DNA from: Pseudoalteromonas luteoviolacea NCIMB 1944
Lineage (GTDB): Bacteria; Pseudomonadota; Gammaproteobacteria; Enterobacterales; Alteromonadaceae
Reading direction: 5' to 3'
NCBI RefSeq assembly: GCF_001625565.1
Contig: NZ_AUXS01000015.1
Location: 124,001-188,000, forward strand
Length of the DNA stretch: 64,000 nt
Notes under the pieces: model-generated
Databases searched by the model: none
What the model saw: only the letters and a program-made list of their open reading frames with translations
Told to the model about the DNA's origin: nothing
In this document: piece by piece, positions 21,004 to 27,726 of the stretch
How positions within the stretch are numbered: position 1 is the first letter of the stretch
How the letters are laid out: every line of letters begins with the position of its first letter
Program-made: the position numbers and the translations under genes

Positions 21004-23601
21004 ATGAATCTACGAAAAAACATGCTGGCGCATATGTTTGCGACGACCCTGATCACGTCCTCGTGGGGGGCGAGCGCAATGCTTTCTCAATCACAGCTTG
21101 ATGCCTTTGCTAAAGACACGCAACTCACTTTCGCGGTTGAAAATAACTTTCATGGTGGTGCAGGCAGTTTTATTGGCTCCATCTCTTTAAAAAACAACTC
21201 GAAAATCGCACTACCTAAAGGTGAAAGCGATTGGCAGATTTATGTGCATTCGGTGAGAAAAATTAAGACCTTGGCGTCAGCAGGTTTGCGTATTGAACAT
21301 GTCAATGGAGACTTACACCGCTTTGTTCCTACACCGGAATTTGCGGGGTTAGCTGCAAATGGCTCGCTGAAGATCGAATTTGAGGCTGGCGCGTGGATTG
21401 CCGCTTATACGGATTTTATGCCTCGATCATTTATTGTTTCAGGTCAATCACTACCAGTCGTGTTTGCTAATACTGATACTGAAGACATGCAGGCTTTTGT
21501 AGCCCCCATCGAGCGTGATAATCAGCTAAAAAGACATAATGAGCCGCTTGATTATTCTCCGATAGCTAATGCAGCTTGGCGTTATGAGCACAATCAGCAT
21601 AGTGTCAAAGTAAATAGAGAAGCGGCACTAAAGCGAATTATCCCTAAACCTCAGAATGTCGACTTTAATCGTGGTGTTGCTGAATTGAACGGGCAGTGGC
21701 AAATTAGGTTTGCGGGCCGACTGAAGTCAGAAGTGAGTGTTTTCCAAGAGGATCTTTCTGAATTTGGATTAAAATTAGATGCCAAAGCAGATCACATTCC
21801 AGCTGGTGAATCTCCAACTATCTATTTGAAAGTTGAATCAGAGCAGGGACGTTATGAAAGTCGTTCTGGGAGCTACAAACTAGAAATTGATGACGATAAA
21901 ATTGAGATTGTCGGTGTTGATAATGCTGGTGTATTTTATGGCATACAAAGTCTGTTGGCATTGCTCTCAAAAGAGTCGAACGGCGGGGTAACTGCACCAA
22001 ACGTTGAAATTGAAGACACGCCGAGATATGACTGGCGAGGTATGCATTATGATAATGCGCGAAACTACCACGGCAAAGACGCATTATTTAAACTTGTTGA
22101 GCAAATGGCACGTTATAAACTCAATAAGTTTCATTGGCACTTTTCTGATGATGAAGGCTGGCGATTAGAGATCCCGGGTTTACCTGAGTTGTCAGAAATA
22201 GGCGGATATCGCTGTTTTGACTTAGAAGAGCGTCAATGTTTGCTAACCCAACTAGGCACAGGTCCATTTAAGTCAGGATCAGGCAACGGCTATTTATCGC
22301 GAGAAGATTTCGTCGAACTCCTCAAATTTGCTAAAGCGAGGCATATCGACATAATTCCAGAGATAGAGGGACCAGGTCACGCTCGAGCAGCTATTATTGC
22401 GATGGAAGCGAGATATCACACGTTAATGGAGCAGGGTAAAGAAGCTGAAGCACGTGCTTTCTTATTAAGCGATCCTGACGATAAGTCTGAGTACTTAACT
22501 GTTCAAAATTACACAGATAATTCATTCAATGTCTGTATGGATTCTACTTACGCATTCATAGAAAAAGTGACTTATGAATTGCAAGGTATGTATCGTGAAG
22601 CAGGCACCCGACTGGAGAATTTACACTTTGGTGGTGATGAAGTTGGCGCGGGCTCTTGGACCCAGTCACCTGCTTGTGATGTACTGTTCAAAGACGCTAA
22701 CAACGGCATTGCTGGCCCTGCGGATTTAAAGCCCTATTTTACGCAACGCATCGCAAAGATCTTTGCCAAGCGTGGTATCGCACCAGGTGCGTGGGAAGAT
22801 GGCTTAATGTATGACAGAGTGAATCCATTTAAGCGTGATGAGTTTCCAAATCAAGTGTTTACTGCCAATGTGTGGGATAACATCTGGGAATGGGGTGTGG
22901 CAGATAGGGCATATCGTTTAGCCAATGATGGATATCAAGTTGTACTATCTCATGGTACGCATCTTTACTTCGATCACCCGTATGAGGCACATCCTGAAGA
23001 GCGTGGGTACTATTGGGCTGCAAGATACACCGATACTAAGAAAGCATTCGGCTATATGCCTGATGATGTATATGCCAATGCTGATTTCACACGTAATGGT
23101 GAAGCAATTGACAACCTTGAAGCGCTAGTTGGCCGACCTTTACCTAAATTAGAAAAGCCGCACAATATTTTAGGTATGCAAGGGCAGGTATGGACAGAAA
23201 CAATCCGCACGGAAGAGCAGGTGATGGCGATGATATTTCCGCGCTTACTTACCGTAGCTGAACGAGCTTGGCATAAAGCTAGCTGGGAAGGTGAGCTGCC
23301 AAATGAAAAATTGCGTGCAGCAGATTGGCAAGAGTTTTCAGCGACACTGGCACTTAAAGAGTTAGATAAACTCGTTGCGTCAGGTGTCAATGTGAATTTA
23401 CCAGTCCCAGGCGCGGTGATTGAAGGTGGTAAGTTACTAGCAAATAGCGCGTTTTCGTTCTTGACCATAGAAGTGAGCCAAGATGCAGGACAAACGTGGC
23501 AAACTTATACAGGTCCGATGACGGTTTCAAAGCCATCTGACATTCGTTTGAGAACAGCATTAGCTGGTAAAAAATACAGCCGAATTACAGGTTTAGAGTA
23601 A
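21004..23601 (+). CDS. Exported GH20 beta-N-acetylhexosaminidase (chitobiase-like)
   Basis: An 865-residue secreted glycosidase that releases GlcNAc from chitooligosaccharides. It starts with a signal peptide cleaved near SWGASA, followed by a carbohydrate-binding-like CHB/HEX domain (about 30-190), a GH20 N-terminal domain (about 210-345), and the catalytic barrel starting at YDWRGMHYDNAR. The catalytic Asp-Glu pair is D545-E546 in HFGGDEVG, where substrate-assisted catalysis is expected. A C-terminal immunoglobulin-like domain (about 790 onward) ends the protein. GGAG precedes the ATG. The NagR-like site upstream and nagP downstream place it in a chitin/GlcNAc use regulon. Confidence 0.92.
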   Translation: MNLRKNMLAHMFATTLITSSWGASAMLSQSQLDAFAKDTQLTFAVENNFHGGAGSFIGSISLKNNSKIALPKGESDWQIYVHSVRKIKTLASAGLRIEHVNGDLHRFVPTPEFAGLAANGSLKIEFEAGAWIAAYTDFMPRSFIVSGQSLPVVFANTDTEDMQAFVAPIERDNQLKRHNEPLDYSPIANAAWRYEHNQHSVKVNREAALKRIIPKPQNVDFNRGVAELNGQWQIRFAGRLKSEVSVFQEDLSEFGLKLDAKADHIPAGESPTIYLKVESEQGRYESRSGSYKLEIDDDKIEIVGVDNAGVFYGIQSLLALLSKESNGGVTAPNVEIEDTPRYDWRGMHYDNARNYHGKDALFKLVEQMARYKLNKFHWHFSDDEGWRLEIPGLPELSEIGGYRCFDLEERQCLLTQLGTGPFKSGSGNGYLSREDFVELLKFAKARHIDIIPEIEGPGHARAAIIAMEARYHTLMEQGKEAEARAFLLSDPDDKSEYLTVQNYTDNSFNVCMDSTYAFIEKVTYELQGMYREAGTRLENLHFGGDEVGAGSWTQSPACDVLFKDANNGIAGPADLKPYFTQRIAKIFAKRGIAPGAWEDGLMYDRVNPFKRDEFPNQVFTANVWDNIWEWGVADRAYRLANDGYQVVLSHGTHLYFDHPYEAHPEERGYYWAARYTDTKKAFGYMPDDVYANADFTRNGEAIDNLEALVGRPLPKLEKPHNILGMQGQVWTETIRTEEQVMAMIFPRLLTVAERAWHKASWEGELPNEKLRAADWQEFSATLALKELDKLVASGVNVNLPVPGAVIEGGKLLANSAFSFLTIEVSQDAGQTWQTYTGPMTVSKPSDIRLRTALAGKKYSRITGLE

Positions 23602-23628
23602 TTTAATTGGGTCTTTTGGAATTAAGTA

Positions 23629-23648
23629 GGGGCGTTTGCCCCTTTTTT
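23629..23648 (+). terminator. Intrinsic terminator after the GH20 gene
   Basis: GGGGC-GTTT-GCCCC followed by six T, 28 bases after the stop codon. Confidence 0.85.
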
Positions 23649-23665
23649 AAATCCAGAATAGTATA

Positions 23666-23681
23666 ATTTCTAACTAGAAAT
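23666..23681. promoter_or_regulatory. 16-base palindrome before nagP
   Basis: ATTTCTA-AC-TAGAAAT is a perfect inverted repeat next to TATAAT at 23662-23667. The same half-sites occur again after nagP at 25107-25128. No known regulator assigned. Confidence 0.35.
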
Positions 23682-23704
23682 ACGTGTAAAATTAACGTAA
23701 AGTT

Positions 23705-23724
23705 AAATGTCAGCGCTGTCATTT
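23705..23724. promoter_or_regulatory. NagR-like operator before nagP
   Basis: AAATGTCAGC-GCTGTCATTT is a 20-base palindrome with one mismatched pair. It lies about 90 bases before the nagP start and about 30 bases upstream of TATAAT at 23755-23760. It matches the site before the GH20 gene. Confidence 0.68.
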
Positions 23725-23810
23725 GTTGGCGGGCATGACGATTAGATGGTGGAATATAATTCGAAAGCACCGTCAAAAAACAATAAACTTTTAACAACGA
23801 GTAAAAATTT

Positions 23811-25097
23811 ATGGAAGCCACTGTGTCGAATTCAACACCTCGAAGCAACGCCATACCATTGGCCATAGTTGCTGCTATGTTTTTTATTTTGGGTTTTGTG
23901 ACTTGGTTAAATGGGTCACTGATGCCTTACTTGCAGCAGCTATTTGATCTCAGTTCAGTTCAAGCTTCATTAGTTTTGTTTTCTTTTTATATTTCGGTGA
24001 CGATTACAGCAATACCGTCGGCAAAAGTTATTAAGAAAATTGGTTACAAAAATGGTATGGCATTATCTGTCGCTATGATGATGGGTAGTGCTTTGTTGTA
24101 CATTCCAGCTGCACAAGCACAGCTTTTTATTTTGTTTATTATTGCGCAATTTACGATGGGTATAGCTCAAACGCTGCTACAAACAGCAGTAAACCCTTAT
24201 ATTGTTAGATTAGGCCCTGAAGAGTCTGCAGCTGCACGAGTTAGTTTGATGGGGATCCTAAATAAAACTGCTGGTGTTATCGCGCCAATCGTGTTTACCG
24301 CATTAGTGTTGGGTGGATTTACTGAAGTTTCTGACACTGCTTTAAGTCAAGCAGAAAAAGATACAATGGCTCAAAATCTGATATTACCGTACCTTGGACT
24401 AGCTGCGTTTATTGGTTTGTTTGCATTGGCAATTAAGTTTTCACCACTACCTGAAATTACTGAAGAAGAAGAGTCGGGAGCACGAGGTACTGTGAGGGAA
24501 GCGCTTGCTCATCCAAATCTAGCCCTTGGTGTTGTTGCACTATTCTTATATGTTGCTGTAGAGGTAATTGCAGGAGATACAATAGGCTCATTTGCTCTGG
24601 CTTTTGGTATGGATAATTATACGGTCATGACTTCATATACAATGGGCTTCATGGTGTTTGGTTATATCTTGGGTATTTTATTGATCCCTCGTGTTATATC
24701 ACAGCAAAAAGCTTTGGCATCATCAGCTATTCTTGGAATGGTGTTGTCTTTTGCGATTGCATTTTCAAATCCAGAAAGTACAATCAATGTTATATTTGCA
24801 GGTGAAATGCCTTTAGCAGTACTATTTTTAGCAATTTGTGGTTTGGCAAATGCCATTATGTGGCCTGCGATTTGGCCACTTGCATTGTCAGGGCTTGGTA
24901 AATTGACTAGCGTTGGCTCAGGCCTACTTGTTATGGGTATTGCTGGCGGTGCATTTGGCCCTTTATTCTTGGGTTTAGCTAAGGGCCCAGAAGCGACAGT
25001 AGCTTCAAGCCAAAGTGCGTATTTAATTTTATTTCCTTGCTACGTCTTTATACTTTTCTACGCCTTGAAGGGTCATAAGATGAAAAGCTGGAAATAG
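23811..25097 (+). CDS. nagP: N-acetylglucosamine MFS permease NagP
   Basis: A 428-residue major facilitator protein with twelve hydrophobic segments. It fits the FGHS (fucose-glucose-galactose-GlcNAc) group: GFVTWLNGSLMPYLQ in the first helix, FYISVTITAIPSAKV, and LLQTAVNPYIVRLGPEESAA in the fourth to fifth helix region. NagP was described in Shewanella and relatives as the GlcNAc importer of the inner membrane, replacing the PTS. The neighbour is an exported GH20 enzyme with a shared operator motif, which supports GlcNAc as substrate; fucose or glucose cannot be excluded from sequence alone. Own terminator downstream, so it is monocistronic. Confidence 0.85.
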   Translation: MEATVSNSTPRSNAIPLAIVAAMFFILGFVTWLNGSLMPYLQQLFDLSSVQASLVLFSFYISVTITAIPSAKVIKKIGYKNGMALSVAMMMGSALLYIPAAQAQLFILFIIAQFTMGIAQTLLQTAVNPYIVRLGPEESAAARVSLMGILNKTAGVIAPIVFTALVLGGFTEVSDTALSQAEKDTMAQNLILPYLGLAAFIGLFALAIKFSPLPEITEEEESGARGTVREALAHPNLALGVVALFLYVAVEVIAGDTIGSFALAFGMDNYTVMTSYTMGFMVFGYILGILLIPRVISQQKALASSAILGMVLSFAIAFSNPESTINVIFAGEMPLAVLFLAICGLANAIMWPAIWPLALSGLGKLTSVGSGLLVMGIAGGAFGPLFLGLAKGPEATVASSQSAYLILFPCYVFILFYALKGHKMKSWK

Positions 25098-25106
25098 GTA
25101 AACAGA

Positions 25107-25128
25107 ATTTCTATTTATAAGTAGAAAT
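25107..25128. repeat. Inverted repeat after nagP
   Basis: ATTTCTA at 25107-25113 and TAGAAAT at 25122-25128 repeat the half-sites of the palindrome upstream of nagP, here with an eight-base spacer. Confidence 0.35.
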
Positions 25129-25140
25129 AATCCCGTGTGT

Positions 25141-25169
25141 AATGCCACCTAATTTAGGTGGCATTTTTT
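25141..25169 (+). terminator. Intrinsic terminator after nagP
   Basis: AATGCCACCT pairs perfectly with AGGTGGCATT over a five-base loop, followed by a T run ending at 25169. Confidence 0.9.
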
Positions 25170-25495
25170 GTTTTCAGGATAATACTAACAATACAAAGAT
25201 AAGAACTCTGGAACAAAAGCTCTTAAAGAGCTAATAACCTTTCTTTTTTGCAAAGAAATTTGATTTAAGTGATGTACTAAGAATTTAATCTCAGTGTGTT
25301 TTTGTACTAGGTTATGGTGCAACATAGCTTGTTAAGTAATTGTTGATGAGCGTATAAAGTGGAGGTGCTTATTTGAACGGTTCTTGACTTGGCTCGAGAA
25401 AATTTTTCAATTTACAAACTGTAACTTAATTGTAATCATTTTTAAGCTTACAATTAAGCACCTTGAATTTATAGAAAAGTCATAAGGAGATTGAA
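25170..25495. other. Non-coding region before the RiPP-like ORF
   Basis: About 325 bases with no supported gene. It holds a perfect palindrome AGCTCTT-A-AAGAGCT at 25218-25232, two near-identical octamers (GTACTAAG and GTACTAGG) in the middle, and the 11-base inverted repeat listed separately. TTGACT at 25384-25389 is a possible -35 box without a convincing -10. Confidence 0.5.
25425..25458. promoter_or_regulatory. Perfect 11-base inverted repeat before the RiPP-like ORF
   Basis: CTTAATTGTAA at 25425-25435 and TTACAATTAAG at 25448-25458 are exact inverted copies separated by 12 bases, ending 37 bases before the ATG. It could be a dimeric operator spanning the promoter or an RNA hairpin; the low GC favours an operator. 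Confidence 0.45.
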
Positions 25496-25636
25496 ATGAA
25501 ATTTCAAGTTAAGAAAAAACAGTTGAAAAATATTTCCAAAACAGAGAAGAGTATAGATATTAATTTAACTCGTCAAATAGCGGGCGCAAGTGCAACACAT
25601 ACGGTGTATAGTGCGGGAACAAATTGTGTTCATTGA
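25496..25636 (+). CDS. Small RiPP / class I lanthipeptide-like precursor peptide
   Basis: A 46-codon ORF too short for routine gene lists, with an optimal ribosome site (AAGGAG, six bases before ATG). The N-terminal half is lysine-rich (MKFQVKKKQLKNISKTEK) like leaders of small class I lanthipeptide-type precursors annotated in Pseudoalteromonas and Bacteroidota. LTRQIAGA would be the leader-core junction, and the tail (SATHTVYSAGTNCVH) is rich in Ser and Thr with one Cys, which are residues modified in RiPPs. No dehydratase, cyclase, radical SAM enzyme or exporter is nearby, so any partner would act from elsewhere. The ORF is convincing as a gene; the RiPP label is inferred from general pattern. 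Confidence 0.6.
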   Translation: MKFQVKKKQLKNISKTEKSIDINLTRQIAGASATHTVYSAGTNCVH

Positions 25637-25653
25637 TTAACAAGATATTAGGT

Positions 25654-25674
25654 TAAGGGCTTGTTTTGCCCTTA
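25654..25674 (+). terminator. Hairpin after the RiPP-like ORF
   Basis: TAAGGGC-TTGTTTT-GCCCTTA starts 17 bases after the stop codon; the sequence after it is only partly T-rich. A second stem, CTTATTC-GTTCT-GAATAAG (25671-25689), overlaps its end. Plausible but weak terminator. Confidence 0.45.
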
Positions 25675-25706
25675 TTCGTTCTGAATAAGAACATATAAGA
25701 GGGAGA

Positions 25707-25783
25707 TGGGGCGACTGATGGGGCTCGAACCCACGACAACCGGAATCACAATCCAGGGCTCTACCAACTGAGCTACAGCCGCC
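25707..25783 (-). tRNA. tRNA-His (anticodon GTG)
   Basis: Read on the minus strand, the 77 bases fold as a full cloverleaf: acceptor stem GCGGCTG/CAGTCGC with the tRNA-His-specific extra G at position -1 facing discriminator C73, D-arm TAGCTCAGTTGGTAGAGC, anticodon GTG in TTGTGAT, T-loop GGTTCGAGCC, and an encoded CCA end. Identity is supported by the anticodon and the -1 G. Confidence 0.96.
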
Positions 25784-25964
25784 ACAATGTTTCGTGTAAC
25801 ACCTCTTGGGTGTGGCGCGCATATTACAGAACTTTTCTTTTAATGCAAAGCCTTTTTTAATTTTTTTGAAGATTTTAGTCGGTTTGGGGAAAAATTCCAC
25901 ATTGTGACTAATATTTATACCTGTTGTTAATGGTTGTACAAAAATTTCAGTAACAGGAAACTTT

Positions 25965-26780
25965 ATGGATATATTACTCGATTGGTTCAATAACAATTCA
26001 GACTTGGTTACGCATTATATACTCCAAGGTCTGCTCGCCTTACTCATTTTCTTTATAGGGCTCAGAGTCACACGCTTTTTATCGAGCTTAACTGAAAAGG
26101 CAATTTGCAATCGAAAAGTAGATAAAGCGGTTGGCGTGTTTTTGTCTAACATTGTCTACGCATTAGGTTTTGTCGCTACATTACTAATGGCATTGTCACA
26201 GGTCGGGGTGGAAACCACCTCTTTCATTGCTATTCTAGGTGCGGCAGGGTTGGCTGTTGGTTTGGCGTTACAGGGATCATTGTCTAATTTTGCCTCTGGG
26301 GTGCTCATCATTATTCTTAGACCCTTTAAATCGGGTGACTATATTGATGCGGGTGGGCAATCTGGCAGTGTTAGGAAGATTGAAATCTTTTCTACAGAAT
26401 TGGTTACGCCAGACAATAAAGTCATTATAATACCCAATTCTTCTGTCATGTCTGGCGCGATAGTAAACTATTCCAGAGAGTCGACCAGGCGTATCGATTT
26501 GGTCATTGGGGTTAGTTATGATGCCGACCTTAAGCAGGTTAAAGCTGTGTTGGAGGGGATCTTGACGGGTGAATCTCGAATCTTAAATGACCCAAGCTAT
26601 ACCGTGGCTGTGTTAGAGTTGGGAGACTCTAGCGTAAACTTTGCAGTTCGACCATGGGTGAACACCAGTGATTACTGGCCAACGTATTTCGATTTGCTTG
26701 AAAACATTAAAAATGCATTAGATGATGCGCAAATTAATATTCCGTATCCGCAAATGGATGTGCACTTACAAAAAAACTGA
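25965..26780 (+). CDS. mscS: Small-conductance mechanosensitive channel MscS
   Basis: A 271-residue inner-membrane channel that opens under hypo-osmotic shock. Three N-terminal hydrophobic helices are followed by the pore-lining helix with the Gly/Ala-rich GAAGLAVGLALQGSLSNFAS, then the beta domain (GDYIDAGGQSGSV, IPNSSVMSGAIVNYS) and the cytoplasmic alpha/beta cage. Length is close to E. coli MscS (286). It is 19 bases upstream of the DUF481 gene and probably cotranscribed with it. No regulatory site is evident. Confidence 0.93.
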   Translation: MDILLDWFNNNSDLVTHYILQGLLALLIFFIGLRVTRFLSSLTEKAICNRKVDKAVGVFLSNIVYALGFVATLLMALSQVGVETTSFIAILGAAGLAVGLALQGSLSNFASGVLIIILRPFKSGDYIDAGGQSGSVRKIEIFSTELVTPDNKVIIIPNSSVMSGAIVNYSRESTRRIDLVIGVSYDADLKQVKAVLEGILTGESRILNDPSYTVAVLELGDSSVNFAVRPWVNTSDYWPTYFDLLENIKNALDDAQINIPYPQMDVHLQKN

Positions 26781-26799
26781 AAATAAGGTTGATTTTAGA

Positions 26800-27600
26800 A
26801 TGAAATTAAAACTGATCTCTCTGTGTGCATTAGTCGCTATGTCGTCACAGTTAGCTGCCAAAGAAACAAGCTCTGATAGTACGCCTGTTGAAGAGAAAGA
26901 GTGGGATATAACGAGTGAAGTAGGTGCTATCGTAACTAGCGGTAATACGGAAACAACGACACTAAAAGGTGAAATCAAAGCGAAACACCACTTAGACAAT
27001 TGGCGCAACGAATATAAGGTCGACGGCATTTTCAAAGAAGATGAAATAGAAAATGAAGATGGCGAAAGAATAAAAGAGCGCACCAACGAAAAGTACTCTT
27101 TATCAGTGCAAGGAAATTACAAGCTAGTTGAAGATCACAGTCATTTGTTTATCTACGGTGCGTATGACTCTGATTATTTTGGCGCCTATCGTAGCGAAAC
27201 AGTATTTTCGGTCGGTTACGGGTTAAGGCTTGTAAAGCGCAGCGATATGTACCTCGATTTTGAAATTGGGCCAGGTATAAAGCGTTTTGAATATCAAGAA
27301 GACAGTACAGAAATGAAAGATGGCAAATCTTTGGCTGGAGAAACTGAGAGTGAAGCGATTGGTGTTGCTAAACTTGACTACGAGTGGACACTGTCTGACA
27401 ACGCAAAGTTTACCCAAGTGGTGGCAATAGAATATGGTGATACGAATACGAAGACAGAGTCAGAAACTGCATTGCTAGCAAAAGTTAATGGTTCTTTACA
27501 AATGAAAGTAGCCTATAAAATCACCAATAATTCAGAGGTTGACGATGATAAAGAGAAAACTGATACAGAAACATCGTTGACTCTGGTTTACAGTTTTTAA
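26800..27600 (+). CDS. DUF481 (YdiY-like) outer-membrane beta-barrel protein
   Basis: A 266-residue protein with a signal peptide (MKLKLISLCALVAMSSQLAA) and alternating beta strands rich in Glu and Lys, ending in SLTLVYSF with the terminal aromatic residue of an outer-membrane barrel. WDITSEVGAIVTSGNTETTT is the DUF481 signature region (strain-induced, function unknown). The frame is open 78 bases further upstream into mscS, but the ATG used here gives the signal peptide and has AAGG before it. Cotranscription with mscS is likely. Confidence 0.82.
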   Translation: MKLKLISLCALVAMSSQLAAKETSSDSTPVEEKEWDITSEVGAIVTSGNTETTTLKGEIKAKHHLDNWRNEYKVDGIFKEDEIENEDGERIKERTNEKYSLSVQGNYKLVEDHSHLFIYGAYDSDYFGAYRSETVFSVGYGLRLVKRSDMYLDFEIGPGIKRFEYQEDSTEMKDGKSLAGETESEAIGVAKLDYEWTLSDNAKFTQVVAIEYGDTNTKTESETALLAKVNGSLQMKVAYKITNNSEVDDDKEKTDTETSLTLVYSF

Positions 27601-27633
27601 CGTGGTGGTACGTTTGGTAACAAAGATATGACA

Positions 27634-27659
27634 AAAAAAAGGGCTTTGGCCCTTTTTTT
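27634..27659 (+). terminator. Intrinsic terminator after the DUF481 gene
   Basis: An A-run and GGGC pair with GCCC and a T-run over a four-base loop; seven T at the end. It separates the housekeeping part from the polysaccharide locus. Confidence 0.85.
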
Positions 27660-27726
27660 ATTGGTTTGATCTCGTGTAAAATGCGCAGTCTTAAATTTTT
27701 GATGTGCTTCAAGGTGTATAAATCAG

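Noticed and set aside
25965-26780. Integrative element next to tRNA-His
   Set aside because: The adjacent gene is mscS, there is no integrase, and no repeat of the tRNA 3' end was noticed nearby.
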